From NCBI GenBank assembly GCA_963738325.1, contig CAVTWD010000017.1:496001-560000 (forward strand): a DNA stretch of 64,000 nucleotides. Direction: 5' to 3'. Position numbers and translations under genes: made by a program. Of the stretch, positions 17,584-27,852 are shown one piece after another; within the stretch, counting starts at the first letter, position 1; the number at the start of each line of letters is the position of its first letter. Origin of the DNA: CAVTWD01 sp963738325 (GTDB lineage Bacteria; Actinomycetota; Acidimicrobiia; Acidimicrobiales; Ilumatobacteraceae). The notes under the pieces were generated by a model. The model did no database searches. It saw nothing but the letters and a program-made list of their open reading frames with translations, and was not told where the DNA came from.

Positions 17584-18115
17584 AACCGGGCACGCCCCTG
17601 GCGACCTACTACGCCGAGACACAGCCCCGGGTCGGCACCGTGCTCTCACGCCGCGACATCGGCCCGCTCGACGCGGTCACCATCGGCCGCTACGCGATGA
17701 CCATCGGGGCCACCGACCCGATCCACCACGACCCGGCGGCGGCGCGGTCGGCTGGCTACGCCGATGTCGTGGCTCCGCCCAACCTGCTGGCCGCCATCGT
17801 GGAATGGGGCATCGGCACCCCCGACGCCGACCTCCAGCCCGACGGAACCCCCAACGACGGTGAGACCCTCTCGGTGATCCCGGCCTAGGGCTCCGCGTCA
17901 TGGGCGCCGGCGAAGAAATGGAATTGCTCAACCCCGTGATCGCCAGCACCGAGCTGGTGCTCGAGTCGACCCTCGCAGCGGTCACCCCCAAGCAGACCCG
18001 GACCGGCACCTGCGTGTTCGTCACCACGCTCAACACCTTCACCTCGGCCGACGGCACCGTTCTCAACCGCAACCGGCGCACCGTCGTGCTGCGCAACCCC
18101 CTACAGGAGCCCTGA
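17568..18115 (+). pseudogene. MaoC-like hydratase subunit with FAS1_DH-type N-terminus, frameshifted
   Basis: The first frame (MSFTPEPGTPLATYYAETQP) includes YAMTIGATDPIHHDPAAARS, the hydratase motif with His and Asp, and stops after LSVIPA at 17888. Another frame takes over with LRVMGAGEEMELLNPVIAST and TCVFVTTLNTFTSADGTVLN to TGA 18115. One indel near 17880 accounts for the break. These proteins hydrate enoyl-CoA in pairs. The stop overlaps the start of the second subunit by one base (TGATG). Confidence 0.65.
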
Positions 18116-18528
18116 TGTCCGTCAACTTCGAGATCGGAGACGTGCTGCCCCCGCCTCCAGCACACCGCGACAGCCCTGCAGCTGTTCCGGTACAGCGCCG
18201 TCACCTGGAACCCGCACCGCATCCACATCGACGCGTCCTACGCACGCCAAGAGGGCCACGCCGGGCTCGCCCTGCACTCGCACCTGAGGGCCGCGCTCGC
18301 CGTGCGCTGCGTCAGCGAGGGCCTCGGCCCCGACTGGCAGGTCACACGAAGCTCGCATACCGCCTGCGCAAGCCCGTCTACGCGCCGGCCGACCTGGCGT
18401 ACACCGCCCGGGTCACCGCGGCCGAGGGCGACAGCTTGACCCTCGAGGTCATCGAGGGGAGCCCGTCCGGCGACCTTGGATTCGAAGGCAGGGCGTGGGT
18501 CAGCAGGACCCCAGGAGCGACACCATGA
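18115..18528 (+). pseudogene. Second MaoC-like dehydratase subunit, two compensating frameshifts
   Basis: The start MSVNFEIGDVLPP and the end KLAYRLRKPVYAPADLAYTA are in one frame; the middle is coherent only in another frame (TATALQLFRYSAVTWNPHRI, HIDASYARQEGHAGLALHSH). Indels near 18155 and 18345 therefore cancel in reading frame. The middle holds the catalytic N-x-H-x3-D-type motif. The stop overlaps the AtuA-like gene start (ATGA). With both indels corrected it would be a normal 138-residue subunit. Confidence 0.6.
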
Positions 18529-20312
18529 CATCAGCGCCTGAACACGGGAAGCGTCCCATCCGCGTCGGGAACTGCTCCGGCTTCCAGGGCGATCGCGCCT
18601 CGGCCATGGCCGACATGGCCCGAGCCGGCGGCATCGACGTCCTCACCGGCGACTACCTGGCCGAGGTCACCATGCTCATCCTCGGCAAGGCCCGCGCGAA
18701 AGAACCCACCAAGGGCTACGCGACGACGTTCCTGCAGCACTTGGACGCCGCGCTCGACCACCTCGTTGCCAACGGGATCCGGCTCGTCGTCAACGCTGGA
18801 GGGCTCAACCCCGCCGGGCTGGCCGTCGCAACCCGCGACCTGACCGCCCGCCGCGGCCACGAGTTGCGCGTCTCCTACGTCGACGGTGACGACGTCTTCG
18901 GCCGCCTCGACGCGCTCCAGGAACAGGGCCACGCACTGCCGCACATAACGACCGGGGAGCCACTGTCCTCCTGGCCCCATCGGCCACTGACCGCCAATGC
19001 GTACCTGGGCGGGTTCGGCATCGCCCACGCCCTGGCAAACGGCGCCGACATCGTCGTCAGCGGCCGCGTCGCCGACGCCTCGCTGCTCGTCGGTGCCGCC
19101 GCCTGGTGGTGGGCCTGGACGACCGACGACTACGACGCCCTCGCCGGTGCGGTCTGCGCCGGGCACGTCATCGAATGCGGGGCGCAGGCCACCGGGGGGA
19201 ACTTCTCCGGGTTTCGCAGCATTCCTGACCTCACGGAGCCAGGGTTCCCGATCGCCCAGGTCGCCGCCGACGGCTCCTCGCTAATCACCAAGCACCCGGG
19301 CACCCGCGGCGCCATCACCGCCGACACGGTCAAGGCGCAGCTGCTCTACGAGATCGGCGGACCCGCCTACCTCAACCCCGACGTAATCACCCACCTGGAC
19401 ACCGCAGAGTTGACCGACCTCGGCGACGACCGCGTCGAGATCTGCGGCGTGCGCGGCTCGGCGCCACCGTCGACGACCAAGGTCGCCATCACCGCGGTGG
19501 GGGGATGGCAGAACAACATGCTTCTCGCCCTGACCGGCACTGATCTCGACGCCAAGGCTGCCCTCGTGGAGCGATCCGTCCACGGCTACGTCGAGGCCGT
19601 CGACGGCATCGACGCCGTCGCCGTCGACCGCATCGGCCGGGCCCAGCGCGATCCCGACACCCAGAACGCGGGAACCGAGCTGCTCAGGATCGCCGTGCAG
19701 GGCACCGAACAGGCCGCCGGGCGCTTCTTCTCGTCGCGCATGGTTGAGCTCGGCCTCTCCAGCTACCCCGGGCTGTACGCCATCGGCCCTCCCCAACCGG
19801 GCTCGGCGTTCGGCGCCTACTGGCCCGCGCTGCTCGACCAGGCGGCTCTAGACCACACGGTCCACCACCACGACGGCACCACCGAGGTGGTCGCCACGAA
19901 CAGTGCAAACCCCGCCGCGGGCGAGTCGACGCCGCACGCCCCGCCCCCGGCACGACCGACATGCACCGACGAGCTCGTCGAGGTCTCACTGGGCGAGATC
20001 GTGCATGCCCGCTCGGGGGACAAGGGCGGCGACGCCAACCTCGGCGTTTGGGTCCGCAACCCCGACGCATGGACATGGCTCGAGTCGACGCTGACCGTCG
20101 ACGAGCTCCGCCGCCTGCTTCCCGAGACGCGCGACCTGGCGATCACCCGCCATGAGCTCCCCAACCTCGGCGCTGTCAACTTCGTGATCCGAGGGCTGCT
20201 GGGTTCCGGAGCCACCTCCACACTGCGGCTGGACGCGCAGGCAAAGGCCCTCAGCGAATGGCTGCGCGCCCGCACCACGAATGTGCCCCGCCGCCTCGTC
20301 GTCGAGTCGTGA
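18525..20312 (+). CDS. AtuA-like (DUF1446) acyl-CoA/terpene-utilisation protein, fused two-domain form
   Basis: The uninterrupted 595-residue protein starts at ATG 18525 behind AGGAG. The first about 440 residues are DUF1446: RVGNCSGFQGDRASAM, DYLAEVTMLILGKA, VVNAGGLNPAGLA and GGFGIAHALANGADIVVSGR. The last about 100 (VSLGEIVHARSGDKGGDANL, GVWVRNPDAW) form the AtuA C-terminal domain. In pseudomonads atuA is required for acyclic terpene (citronellol/geraniol) use, but its reaction is unknown. Here it closes an operon of MaoC and CaiB genes and is the only intact member. Confidence 0.85.
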   Translation: MTSAPEHGKRPIRVGNCSGFQGDRASAMADMARAGGIDVLTGDYLAEVTMLILGKARAKEPTKGYATTFLQHLDAALDHLVANGIRLVVNAGGLNPAGLAVATRDLTARRGHELRVSYVDGDDVFGRLDALQEQGHALPHITTGEPLSSWPHRPLTANAYLGGFGIAHALANGADIVVSGRVADASLLVGAAAWWWAWTTDDYDALAGAVCAGHVIECGAQATGGNFSGFRSIPDLTEPGFPIAQVAADGSSLITKHPGTRGAITADTVKAQLLYEIGGPAYLNPDVITHLDTAELTDLGDDRVEICGVRGSAPPSTTKVAITAVGGWQNNMLLALTGTDLDAKAALVERSVHGYVEAVDGIDAVAVDRIGRAQRDPDTQNAGTELLRIAVQGTEQAAGRFFSSRMVELGLSSYPGLYAIGPPQPGSAFGAYWPALLDQAALDHTVHHHDGTTEVVATNSANPAAGESTPHAPPPARPTCTDELVEVSLGEIVHARSGDKGGDANLGVWVRNPDAWTWLESTLTVDELRRLLPETRDLAITRHELPNLGAVNFVIRGLLGSGATSTLRLDAQAKALSEWLRARTTNVPRRLVVES

Positions 20313-20481
20313 GGCGACGGGATTGTGGCCCGAAGCACGATCGCCGGGTCGAAGTTCGGTCCGCGTCATCGGTTGGAAGTCGGGGAGCTGCCATGTGTCG
20401 TCGAAGGCGGGGCGGCGATGATTCTCGCGCCGCGGTGACAGCGAGCCTCCGTCGTGTGGAGGCTCGCCGTCACCCATGTCC

Positions 20482-20910
20482 TCAGGAGCCAGAACCCGCC
20501 AGACTCTCGGCGTCCATGCGCGCCAGCTGGGCGTCGAGCACCGCGTACTCGGCTTCCTCGATGGCCCAGTAGGCGTAGTCGATCGCGAACTCGGCGTCTT
20601 CCTCAGCGGAGTCCGCCTTGCGTTGCGCGACCTTGGCGTCGTGCTCGGCCTTCTTCGAGTCGACGTCGCGCCGAATCGAGGCAATCTGTTCGTCCCAGCT
20701 CTTCTGCACGTCGTTCCACCATTGCGCGAGCTTTCCTCGGTTCGCCTCGGCGGTCTGACGCAGCTGATCCGTGTGCTTGTCGAGCGAGGCCCGCGCCGTC
20801 TTGACGTCGTCCTTTACCTTGGCGTGGGCGTCGCGTTGTGCGGCTGCAAAGCGGTCCTCGGCTTCTTTGGCTCGAGCCGCAAGCTTGGCGAGATCATCGG
20901 ACAGGGCCAT
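20482..20910 (-). CDS. Coiled-coil small protein, intact paralogue of the split gene at 7123
   Basis: The 142-residue product (MALSDDLAKLAARAKEAEDR) starts at ATG 20910 with GAGAGGAG upstream. It is almost entirely charged helix with heptad-like spacing, a central WWNDVQKSWDEQ and an Ala/Glu-rich C-terminal AEEDAEFAIDYAYWAIEEAE. The gene at 7123-7570 shares the WWND centre and the end LARM. No named domain is recognised. Its partner sits among stress genes, which hints at a stress-related scaffold role; no function can be assigned. Confidence 0.75.
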   Translation of the reverse strand: MALSDDLAKLAARAKEAEDRFAAAQRDAHAKVKDDVKTARASLDKHTDQLRQTAEANRGKLAQWWNDVQKSWDEQIASIRRDVDSKKAEHDAKVAQRKADSAEEDAEFAIDYAYWAIEEAEYAVLDAQLARMDAESLAGSGS

Positions 20911-21629
20911 CGCAGCTCCTCTCACATGTTGTGATGTTCAACCGGTTCGCGGCGGGGATCTCCCGTCCCAGGTAGGTGGCGCCGCGTCGCAGACGAAGTA
21001 CGCGCACCGAACACCGACCCGGTCCATGGTCGTCCTCAGGTTTCTGGACGTCCAGGGCCGAAGGTCCCGACGCCAGCCTGCGGCGCGAGGTCAGCTTCAG
21101 CATGTTCGCGGACGTCGATGTCTGGGGCACACACGACCACAACCCACCGCTCCGCAGAGGACGTCAGGTCCCTACACCTCGTCGGCGCGCATCGGCCAAT
21201 TCGTGGGCACGGCTGACCCAGGTCTTGTGCTCGCGGCGGCGCCGAACGAGCCGTTGCCAGGTGAGCACACCGACGCCGGCGGCGACCACCCCTGGCACCG
21301 AGATCGATCCGAGAGTCGGGCCCGTGCGACGCGAGATCAACTGCGCGGACGCGAGCACTGAAGCAGTGCGCGGTCGGGTTCGTCAACGCCGCCAACTTCG
21401 AAGCGCGCGGCATCCTCCTCATCCAAGGACCGGGCCCATGAAATCGCGCAGTCTCACCAAACCAGCCGACGTGACCGGGTCCGTCAGAGTGTCATCCGAT
21501 GATGTGTCTAAGGCTGGTGTACGAACCGGTTGCTGCGCCAGGAGTGCCCGCCCGGAGCGTGCCACTGGTCAGCGGTCCGTTTTGAACTTGAGTGAGGCGC
21601 AGCCGCGACGCGGGAGGTGCTTCGCTCGA
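20911..21629. other. About 720 bases with little coding content
   Basis: Apart from one possible short membrane protein (21164-21358, minus) no reading frame shows family similarity. A short phrase FVNAANFEARGILLIQGPGP on the plus strand near 21370-21435 could be the tail of a lost gene but matches nothing recognised. No tRNA, repeat or clear terminator was found. Confidence 0.4.
21164..21358 (-). CDS. Possible short single-pass membrane protein
   Basis: A 64-residue frame (MLASAQLISRRTGPTLGSIS) has one hydrophobic stretch SVPGVVAAGVGVLTW followed by an arginine-rich tail. Third codon positions are mostly G or C, as in the neighbouring real genes. No ribosome site is convincing and no family is recognised, so it may be chance. 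Confidence 0.3.
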   Translation of the reverse strand: MLASAQLISRRTGPTLGSISVPGVVAAGVGVLTWQRLVRRRREHKTWVSRAHELADARRRGVGT

Positions 21630-22133
21630 CTAGTGATCTTCATCCGAGGCCACAAATCCGAGCAGCGCGTCCAAGTATTGGTCGAATGCTTCGATCTGTG
21701 GCAGGTGCCCGACGCCGGCGATCTCCACCAGCTTGGCGTGTGGGAAGGCTCGCGCCGCGGCCCTGCCCAGTACGGGATAGTTGCCGAGCGTCGCGCGCAC
21801 GTTCTCCGAAACCCAAGGGCCTGCGAACGCGGTGCGGTCCCGTTGGCCGATGATCAACAGTGTCCTGGTGGTCACGTGTGGAAACTCGTAGAGAACCGGC
21901 TGCGTGAAGATCATGTCCGACGTCAGCGCGGCGTCCCACGCGACAACTGCGTAGTCAGGGTCCGTCGACCAGCCCGCGAGAATCTCGATGAGCGCGTCGT
22001 ACTCGGGCTTGCACTGGCCGCCGAAGTAGCTCATGCGCTCGTACTCTCGGATGCTCTCCGGCGTGGTCTTCAGCTCTTGGGCGTAGTTCTCGTCGACGGT
22101 CCGGTAGGGGACTCCGAGCGCCTTCCAGTCCTC
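21630..22133 (-). pseudogene. Alpha/beta hydrolase, N-terminal half missing
   Basis: In frame from just behind the stop of the ferritin-like gene, the sequence reads EDWKALGVPYRTVDENYAQE, then MSYFGGQCKPEYDALIEILA, TLLIIGQRDRTAFAG with the acid, and VGHLPQIEAFDQYLDAL with the catalytic His. The nucleophile elbow and core strands before this are missing and there is no start codon before ATG 22034. The fragment begins exactly where the upstream gene ends, so a deletion joined the two. Confidence 0.7.
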
Positions 22134-23423
22134 CTAGCCCGGGTCGGAGACGGCCGCGCGCTCATCGAGGTGTGTGCGGATGTCCCCCGACATGGCGCGC
22201 AGTTTCGCCGCCAGATCGGTCAGCGCACCGAGACCAGGCTGTTGCGCCAGTGCGGCGGTCGTGTCCGTGAGGACGACAAGGCGCTCGTTGAGGATGGTCC
22301 AGGCGGCCTGACGGTGGGGCAGCACGAACGACGCCGGCTTGGGGACCTCGAGGGTTGGGCCGGCGGTCCGGCGGGGGTGCGAGGGGCCGATTGGCAGGGA
22401 GGTGAGAACTGGGCCGAGTTCCCGCATGACCCAGTTCATCAGATGCTTCGCCGTGCGGGCCAGCGTCTCGAGTTCAGCCGGCGTCTCACCCTCGTGCCCG
22501 TAGTAGCGCACCAGGACCTGCAATATCACCTCGTACAGCCCGTTGCAGAGGTCGGCAACCTGCGCCGTGAGCGGATCCTCGATCAGGGATCCCGACTCCA
22601 CATCAGGTGGCAGGCGGACGTAAGCAGGCTCAACTGGCCGGGCCGGGTCGAACCCCGGGTCGCCGGCCTGCATCACAAGGAGATCCTCGAGGATCCCCAC
22701 GAACCTGCCGAAGTGCGACGTGACCCAGTCGCCCCGAGCGCCCTCGCCCTGCTCCACGATGAGCTCGATCGCCCGGCTCGCTGACGCCAAGTCGGTGATT
22801 GCGGTGAGCTGCTTCCACTCGAAGGTCGCGGTGACAGCCTGTGCGTCTGGTGGCCCGATGAACACGGTCTGCTCGCCGAAGCGGTCGCACAGCTGAGCGA
22901 GGCCGGCCTCGATCCCCCGGTACAAGTGCCCCACCGTCCGCCACTCCTCGGGCACCGCAACCAGCGAAGTATCCGCTGTGGTGACCGCCGGATTGCCCGC
23001 CAGCGCCGTGAAGCCCTCGGCATCGGCCAGTGTCATTCCTTCCGGCCGCTCCAGGTACATGAAATGCCGCAGGGCCTGCTCACCGAACGGCAGGAACGCC
23101 ACCTGAACTTCCGGTGGATACCAGCGCGACCGGATCGGCAAGTTGGGGCGCTCGAAGTGGGGCGCCGCGCCGATGGCGGTCAAGAGGTTGGTGGCCAAGG
23201 CCAGGTGCAGCATCTCCTGCTTGATGATGTCGACAAGAGTGAGCTCCCAGGCCTCGACTCTGGCCAGCTGGTCGGGCGTGAGCCCCTCATCGGTGGACCG
23301 CTTGAGCGAAAACTGTGCATACAGGTACTCGCACATCAAGCCGTGCTCAACTTCGCAGGCTTCGCCGAGGAGGTAGACAAGCTCCTCTCGGCTCTCGACC
23401 CGCAACTCCGGCTCGGTGTCCAT
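22134..23423 (-). CDS. Ferritin-like protein of the VioB / iminophenyl-pyruvate dimer synthase type
   Basis: The 429-residue protein has the family's iron-binding helices: EACEVEHGLMCEYLYAQFSL with two Glu, and KQEMLHLALATNLLTAIGAA with Glu and His, then NLPIRSRWYPPEVQVAFLPF. In violacein-type synthesis this domain is a dimerising oxidase partner, but stand-alone copies in soil bacteria have unknown substrates. The start is ATG 23423; a weak G-rich site precedes it. It lies 30 bases from the AarF remnant on the same strand. Confidence 0.75.
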   Translation of the reverse strand: MDTEPELRVESREELVYLLGEACEVEHGLMCEYLYAQFSLKRSTDEGLTPDQLARVEAWELTLVDIIKQEMLHLALATNLLTAIGAAPHFERPNLPIRSRWYPPEVQVAFLPFGEQALRHFMYLERPEGMTLADAEGFTALAGNPAVTTADTSLVAVPEEWRTVGHLYRGIEAGLAQLCDRFGEQTVFIGPPDAQAVTATFEWKQLTAITDLASASRAIELIVEQGEGARGDWVTSHFGRFVGILEDLLVMQAGDPGFDPARPVEPAYVRLPPDVESGSLIEDPLTAQVADLCNGLYEVILQVLVRYYGHEGETPAELETLARTAKHLMNWVMRELGPVLTSLPIGPSHPRRTAGPTLEVPKPASFVLPHRQAAWTILNERLVVLTDTTAALAQQPGLGALTDLAAKLRAMSGDIRTHLDERAAVSDPG

Positions 23424-23453
23424 CGCGATCTCGATTCGGGCCCTCGCAGCACT

Positions 23454-24165
23454 TCAGCGAGACCCCCGCCCACCGGCTCGCCGGCTCGATGATATGACGA
23501 TCGCGCCGCCGGTGCCGTCCCATCCGCCGGCGCCGACGCCCCGCCCGAGGCCCTGCAGGTGCAGCAGGACACGCCTCAACAACGCGAGGTCCGAGGGGAG
23601 CACCAGCTGGCAGTCATGCATCATCTGGGACCAGCTGGTGAGGATCGCGGTCACGTCGAGCTGTCCGACCCCGGCCAGGAAGTAGCGGTGCAGCCAGATG
23701 TCGACGTCCCCGCGCAGCTGTGTGATGTCGACGTCGGGCGGCGGCGTCGTCATCTCCAAGATGGTGTCGGTGAGGTCGTCGACGTTGCGCGTGCCGGCCG
23801 CGATGACGAGCTCTTCGAGCTGCGCCCGGCGCGGCGCGCTGACGTAGCCGACGTCGCCGAAGTCGAGGATGCCGAGGCGGTGACCGTCGAGCAGCAAGAA
23901 GTTGCCGGGGTGGGGGTCGGCGTGGAAGATGCCGTCGCGAAAGATCATCTCGAGGTGGATCTCGGTGGCCCGACGGACGAGGGCGTCCACGTCCCATCCC
24001 GCCGCCTCCAGACCGGCTCGATCTGCCAGCGGCAGGCCGACGAGCCGGCTCATCGTGAGGACCCGGCTGGTCGAGAGCTCCGGGTACGGCGTCGGGATGA
24101 CGGCGTCGGGCTCAGCGGCGAAGTTGGCGATGAAGCGCTGCAGGTCGCGTTCGAGGCGGGGTTGA
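23454..24165 (-). pseudogene. AarF/UbiB-family atypical kinase, truncated at both ends
   Basis: The piece holds the catalytic core RLERDLQRFIANFAAEPDAV, the loop FHADPHPGNFLLLDG and the metal-binding ILDFGDVGYVS, all typical of AarF/UbiB/ABC1 proteins. It begins abruptly near 24165 and loses similarity after LRRVLLHLQGL near 23540. About half the protein is absent, including the N-terminal KxGQ motif. UbiB proteins support quinone synthesis. Its lost 5' end faces the lost 5' end of the oxidoreductase on the other strand. Confidence 0.65.
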
Positions 24166-24169
24166 CCGG

Positions 24170-24960
24170 GTGCGCTTCCTCGGTCAGTCCGACTACCTCG
24201 GGCACCAGACTGATGAGCACGCCTTCCGCTCGCGGCTCACCGGCAGGACGACGACGGTGCGCGTGTGCAGGAAGATCGTCGACGCCACCTACCTCGAGAC
24301 CTCCGTACCAGCGACCCACACCCCGACCTTCTCTGTCGGCGAAGGCGTGAAGATGATCCCAGTCGGCGAGCTCGTCCACGTCACGGAACCACCCTCGGGG
24401 TTCACCGTGCTGGGTGCCGGCAAGACGGCCATGGATGCCTGCAGCTTCCTGCTCGACAACGACGTCGACCCCGGCAAGATCCGTTGGGTCCGGCCGCGGG
24501 ACGCGTGGCTGATGAACAGATCGCACTGGCAGCCGCTCGAGCTCGTGGCCTCGACCATGGAGGGGCTCGCTCTCGACGTCGAGTGCCTTGCGGAGGCCGA
24601 AGGCCTCGACGACCTCTTCCGCCGGCTCGAGGCGTGCGCCTGCCTCCTCCGCCTCGACGCCACCGTCGAGCCAACCATGTTCCGGGGCGCCATCGTCAGC
24701 CCGGCCGAGCACGAGCGCCTCCAGCAGATCGAGCGGGTCGTCCGGCTCGGGCGAGTGCGGCGGCTCGAGTCCGACCGCATCGTGCTCGACGGCGGCGAGA
24801 TCCCGACCGACTCGGGCACCGTGCACGTGGACTGCACAGCCTACGGGCTGCGGCCGACGCCGGCCCGGACGATGTTCGGGGCGGCGCGCATCACGCCGCA
24901 GTCTGTGATGGGTGGCTTGACCACGTTCAACGCGGCTTTGGTCGGCGTCGACCCTTCGGG
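24170..24960 (+). pseudogene. NAD(P)/FAD-dependent oxidoreductase fragment
   Basis: Similarity starts around LTGRTTTVRVCRKIVDATYL and includes ATHTPTFSVGEGVKMIP, the nucleotide-binding FTVLGAGKTAMDACSFLLD and CTAYGLRPTPARTMFG. The normal N-terminal FAD motif is missing, and the C-terminus ends near NAALVGV where the P-type ATPase begins. The protein is a flavin oxidoreductase of unassigned substrate. Both ends coincide with the ends of neighbouring genes. Confidence 0.65.
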
Positions 24961-24962
24961 CC

Positions 24963-27656
24963 CGTCGCGAGGGCTTGACCCAACGCGAAGCGGAGCGCCG
25001 TCTCGTCGTGTCAGGGCCGAACGAGCTGGTCACCTCGACGCGGCGGGCATGGCCGAAGGATCTGCTGCGCCAGTTCACCCACCCGCTGGCGCTGCTCCTG
25101 TGGGCCGCGGCCGGGCTCGCCGCCCTCACCGACACGCCGGTGCTCGCCGTCGCTCGCCATCGTGGCGGTCATCGTCGTGAACGCGCTGTTCGCGTTCGCC
25201 CAGGAGCAGCAGGCCGAACGGGCCATCGAAGCGCTCAAGGCCTACCTGCCCGCGCAGGCGACCGTGCGCCGTGACGGGCACCGCAGCCGGGTCGACGCCC
25301 GCGACCTGGTCCCCGGCGACGTGTTGCTGATCGCCGAAGGCGAAGGCATCTCGGCCGATGCTCGCCTGCTCGAGGGCTCGGTCGAGCTGGACGTCTCCGC
25401 CCTGACGGGCGAATCGCTGCCAGTGTCGCGTGCCGCCGAGCTCACCGACGTCGACGTGCCGCTGTTGCAGGCTCGGGACCTGGTCTTCAGCGGCACCATC
25501 TGCACAGGGGGTGAGGCCGAAGCATTGATCTTCGCCACCGGGATGCGGACCGAGCTCGGTCGCATCGCAGCCCTGTCACAGCGCGTCGGCGTGGACGAGA
25601 GCCCGCTCGAACGGGAGGTGCGACGGGTGGCCTGGCTCATCGCGGCCGTCGCGCTCGCCGTCGGCATCGCGTTCCTGCCGCTGGGCACGCTCGGCGCCGG
25701 ACTGCCGTTCCCGGATGCGGCGGTGTTCGCCGTCGGCCTCCTCGTCGCGAACGTGCCAGAAGTTCTGCTGCCCACGATCACGCTGGCCTTGGCCGTCGGT
25801 GTGCGCGTGCTGGCGCGCCGGGGCGCGCTCGTCAAGAGGCTGAGCGCCGTGGAGACCCTCGGCTCGACGACCGTGATCTGCACGGACAAGACCGGCACGC
25901 TGACCATGAACCGCATGCGGGTCACGAGCATCTGGACGGCAGCCGGAACCGTCGAGCTCGACTTCGTCGACCACGCGTTCGTCCCGATCCCCAGCGCCGG
26001 CAACGTCGCGCTCGGCGAGCTGGCCGAGGCCGTGGCCGTCTGCAACAGCGCGGACGTCGACCCGCTCCAACCAGCCGACGCCGCGGGCGACGCCACCGAG
26101 GTGGCGCTCCTCCTCGCCGCCGTGGCCATCGGCACCGACGTCAGCGTCGCCCACCGGGAGGACGTGCGACGGCGCGTGTTCCACTTCGATCCGGCGCTGA
26201 AGCTGATGTCCACCATCGACGCTGACGGCCCGGAGCTGGTGGTCCACGCCAAGGGCGCACCTGAAGAGATCCTCCGACGATGCGCTCGCGTGCTCGGGGC
26301 CGACGGGTGTGAGCAAGAGCTCGGACCTGACCTGCGAGCCGAGGCAGCACGGGTGGTCGAGGGCTACGCGGTCGCGGCCTGCGAGTGCTGGGGGTCGCTC
26401 GACGCGTGCTCCCGGGAGGAAGCCTCCCGGCGAAGCGGGAGGCGGCCGAGCGAGACCTCTGCCTGGTCGGCGTGGTCGCCATGTTCGATCCTCCACGAGC
26501 AGAGGTGGCCGACGCCGTCGCCCAGTGTCATACCGCCGGCCTGCGCATCATGGTCGTGACCGGCGATCACGGACTCACTGCGGCGGAGGTCGCCCGGAGG
26601 GTCGGCATCGCCGCCGAGGTGAGCGTGAACGGCGACGAGCTCGACCAGATGAGCGAGGCCACGCTCGACCGGCTGCTCGGGACCAGCGCGAGCTGATCTT
26701 TGCCCGCAGCTCACCCGAGGCGAGGCTGCGCATCGCCGACGCTCTCCGGGACCAAGGCGAAGTCGTCGCCATGACCGGGGACGGCGTCAATGACGCGCCG
26801 GCCTTGCGCAGATCCGACATCGGCGTCGCCATGGGCCGCAGCGGTACGGACGTCGCCCGTGAGGCGGCAACCATGATCCTCACCGACGACAACTTCGCGA
26901 CCATCGTCACGGCCGTCGAAGAAGGCCGCCGCGTCTACGCCAACATCCGGAAGTTCATCTTCTACATCTTCGTGCACCTCACACCCGAACTGGTCCCGTT
27001 CCTCGTTTTCGCGCTGTCCGGCGGAGCCATCCCGCTGCCGCTCACGGTCATGGCCATCCTCGCCATCGACCTCGGCACGGAGACCCTCCCTGCCCTCGCC
27101 CTCGGCCGCGAGCCCGCCGAACCCGGGCTCATGGACCGACCGCCTCGTGCCGGGGGTGAAGGGGTGATCCGGCCGGGGATGATGGTGCGGGCCTGGTTGT
27201 TCCTCGGGCTGATCTCGGCCGGCCTCGCCCTCGGCGGGTTCTTCTACGTGCTGGTGCAGGCCGGCTGGCACAGCGGTGACCCCGTCGGCGAGGGCACGGC
27301 ACTGCACCACGCCTACCTGCAAGCCACCACCATGACCTTCCTCGGGATCGTGGCGTGCCAGATCGGCACCGCCTTCGCCGGCGCGCACCGAGCGCGCCTC
27401 GTTGCGCTCGGTGGGTGTCTTCACGAACACGATGCTGCTGTGGGGCATCCTGTTCGAAGTCGTGGTCGCCGTGGCCGTCGTGACGCTCCCGCCGCTGCAA
27501 GCCGCGTTCGACACCGCCGTGCCCGAACCGAGCGCGCTCGCCCTCCTGCTCCCCTTCCCCTTCATCGTGTGGGGCGCCGACGAGCTGCATCGCTTCGTCG
27601 CCCGATCACGTGCCCTCCGGCACGCCACGCGCGCCACTCCCCTGACCCCCCGCTGA
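24963..27656 (+). pseudogene. Cation-transporting P-type ATPase (P2-like) with four frameshifts
   Basis: Every core motif is present but in different frames: N-terminal GLTQREAERRLVVSGPNELV, actuator LTGESLPVSR, transmembrane NVPEVLLPTI, phosphorylation VICTDKTGTLTMNRM, nucleotide-binding HAKGAPEEILRRC, hinge MTGDGVNDAPALRRSDIGVA, and the C-terminal helices. Breaks fall near 25150, 26385, 26690 and 27400. With four single-base corrections it would be a normal pump of about 890 residues, probably for calcium or another cation. No start codon remains: the 5' end joins directly to the oxidoreductase. Confidence 0.8.
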
Positions 27657-27852
27657 GGGGTGCGCGCGGATCACGAGCTATGGTGGCTCTTGTCGTTCAT
27701 CGCCCGTGGCGAAGGTCTCGAGACCGGTCCGTTGCTGCCTCCGGTGGGAAACCCGACTGGAAGAGACAGTTGCCATGCGTGTGCGGTCAAGGCGGCTCGA
27801 CGACGCGTCAGCGTCGCCGGCATGACGACCGGCGACAGACCTCCGGTGCGAT

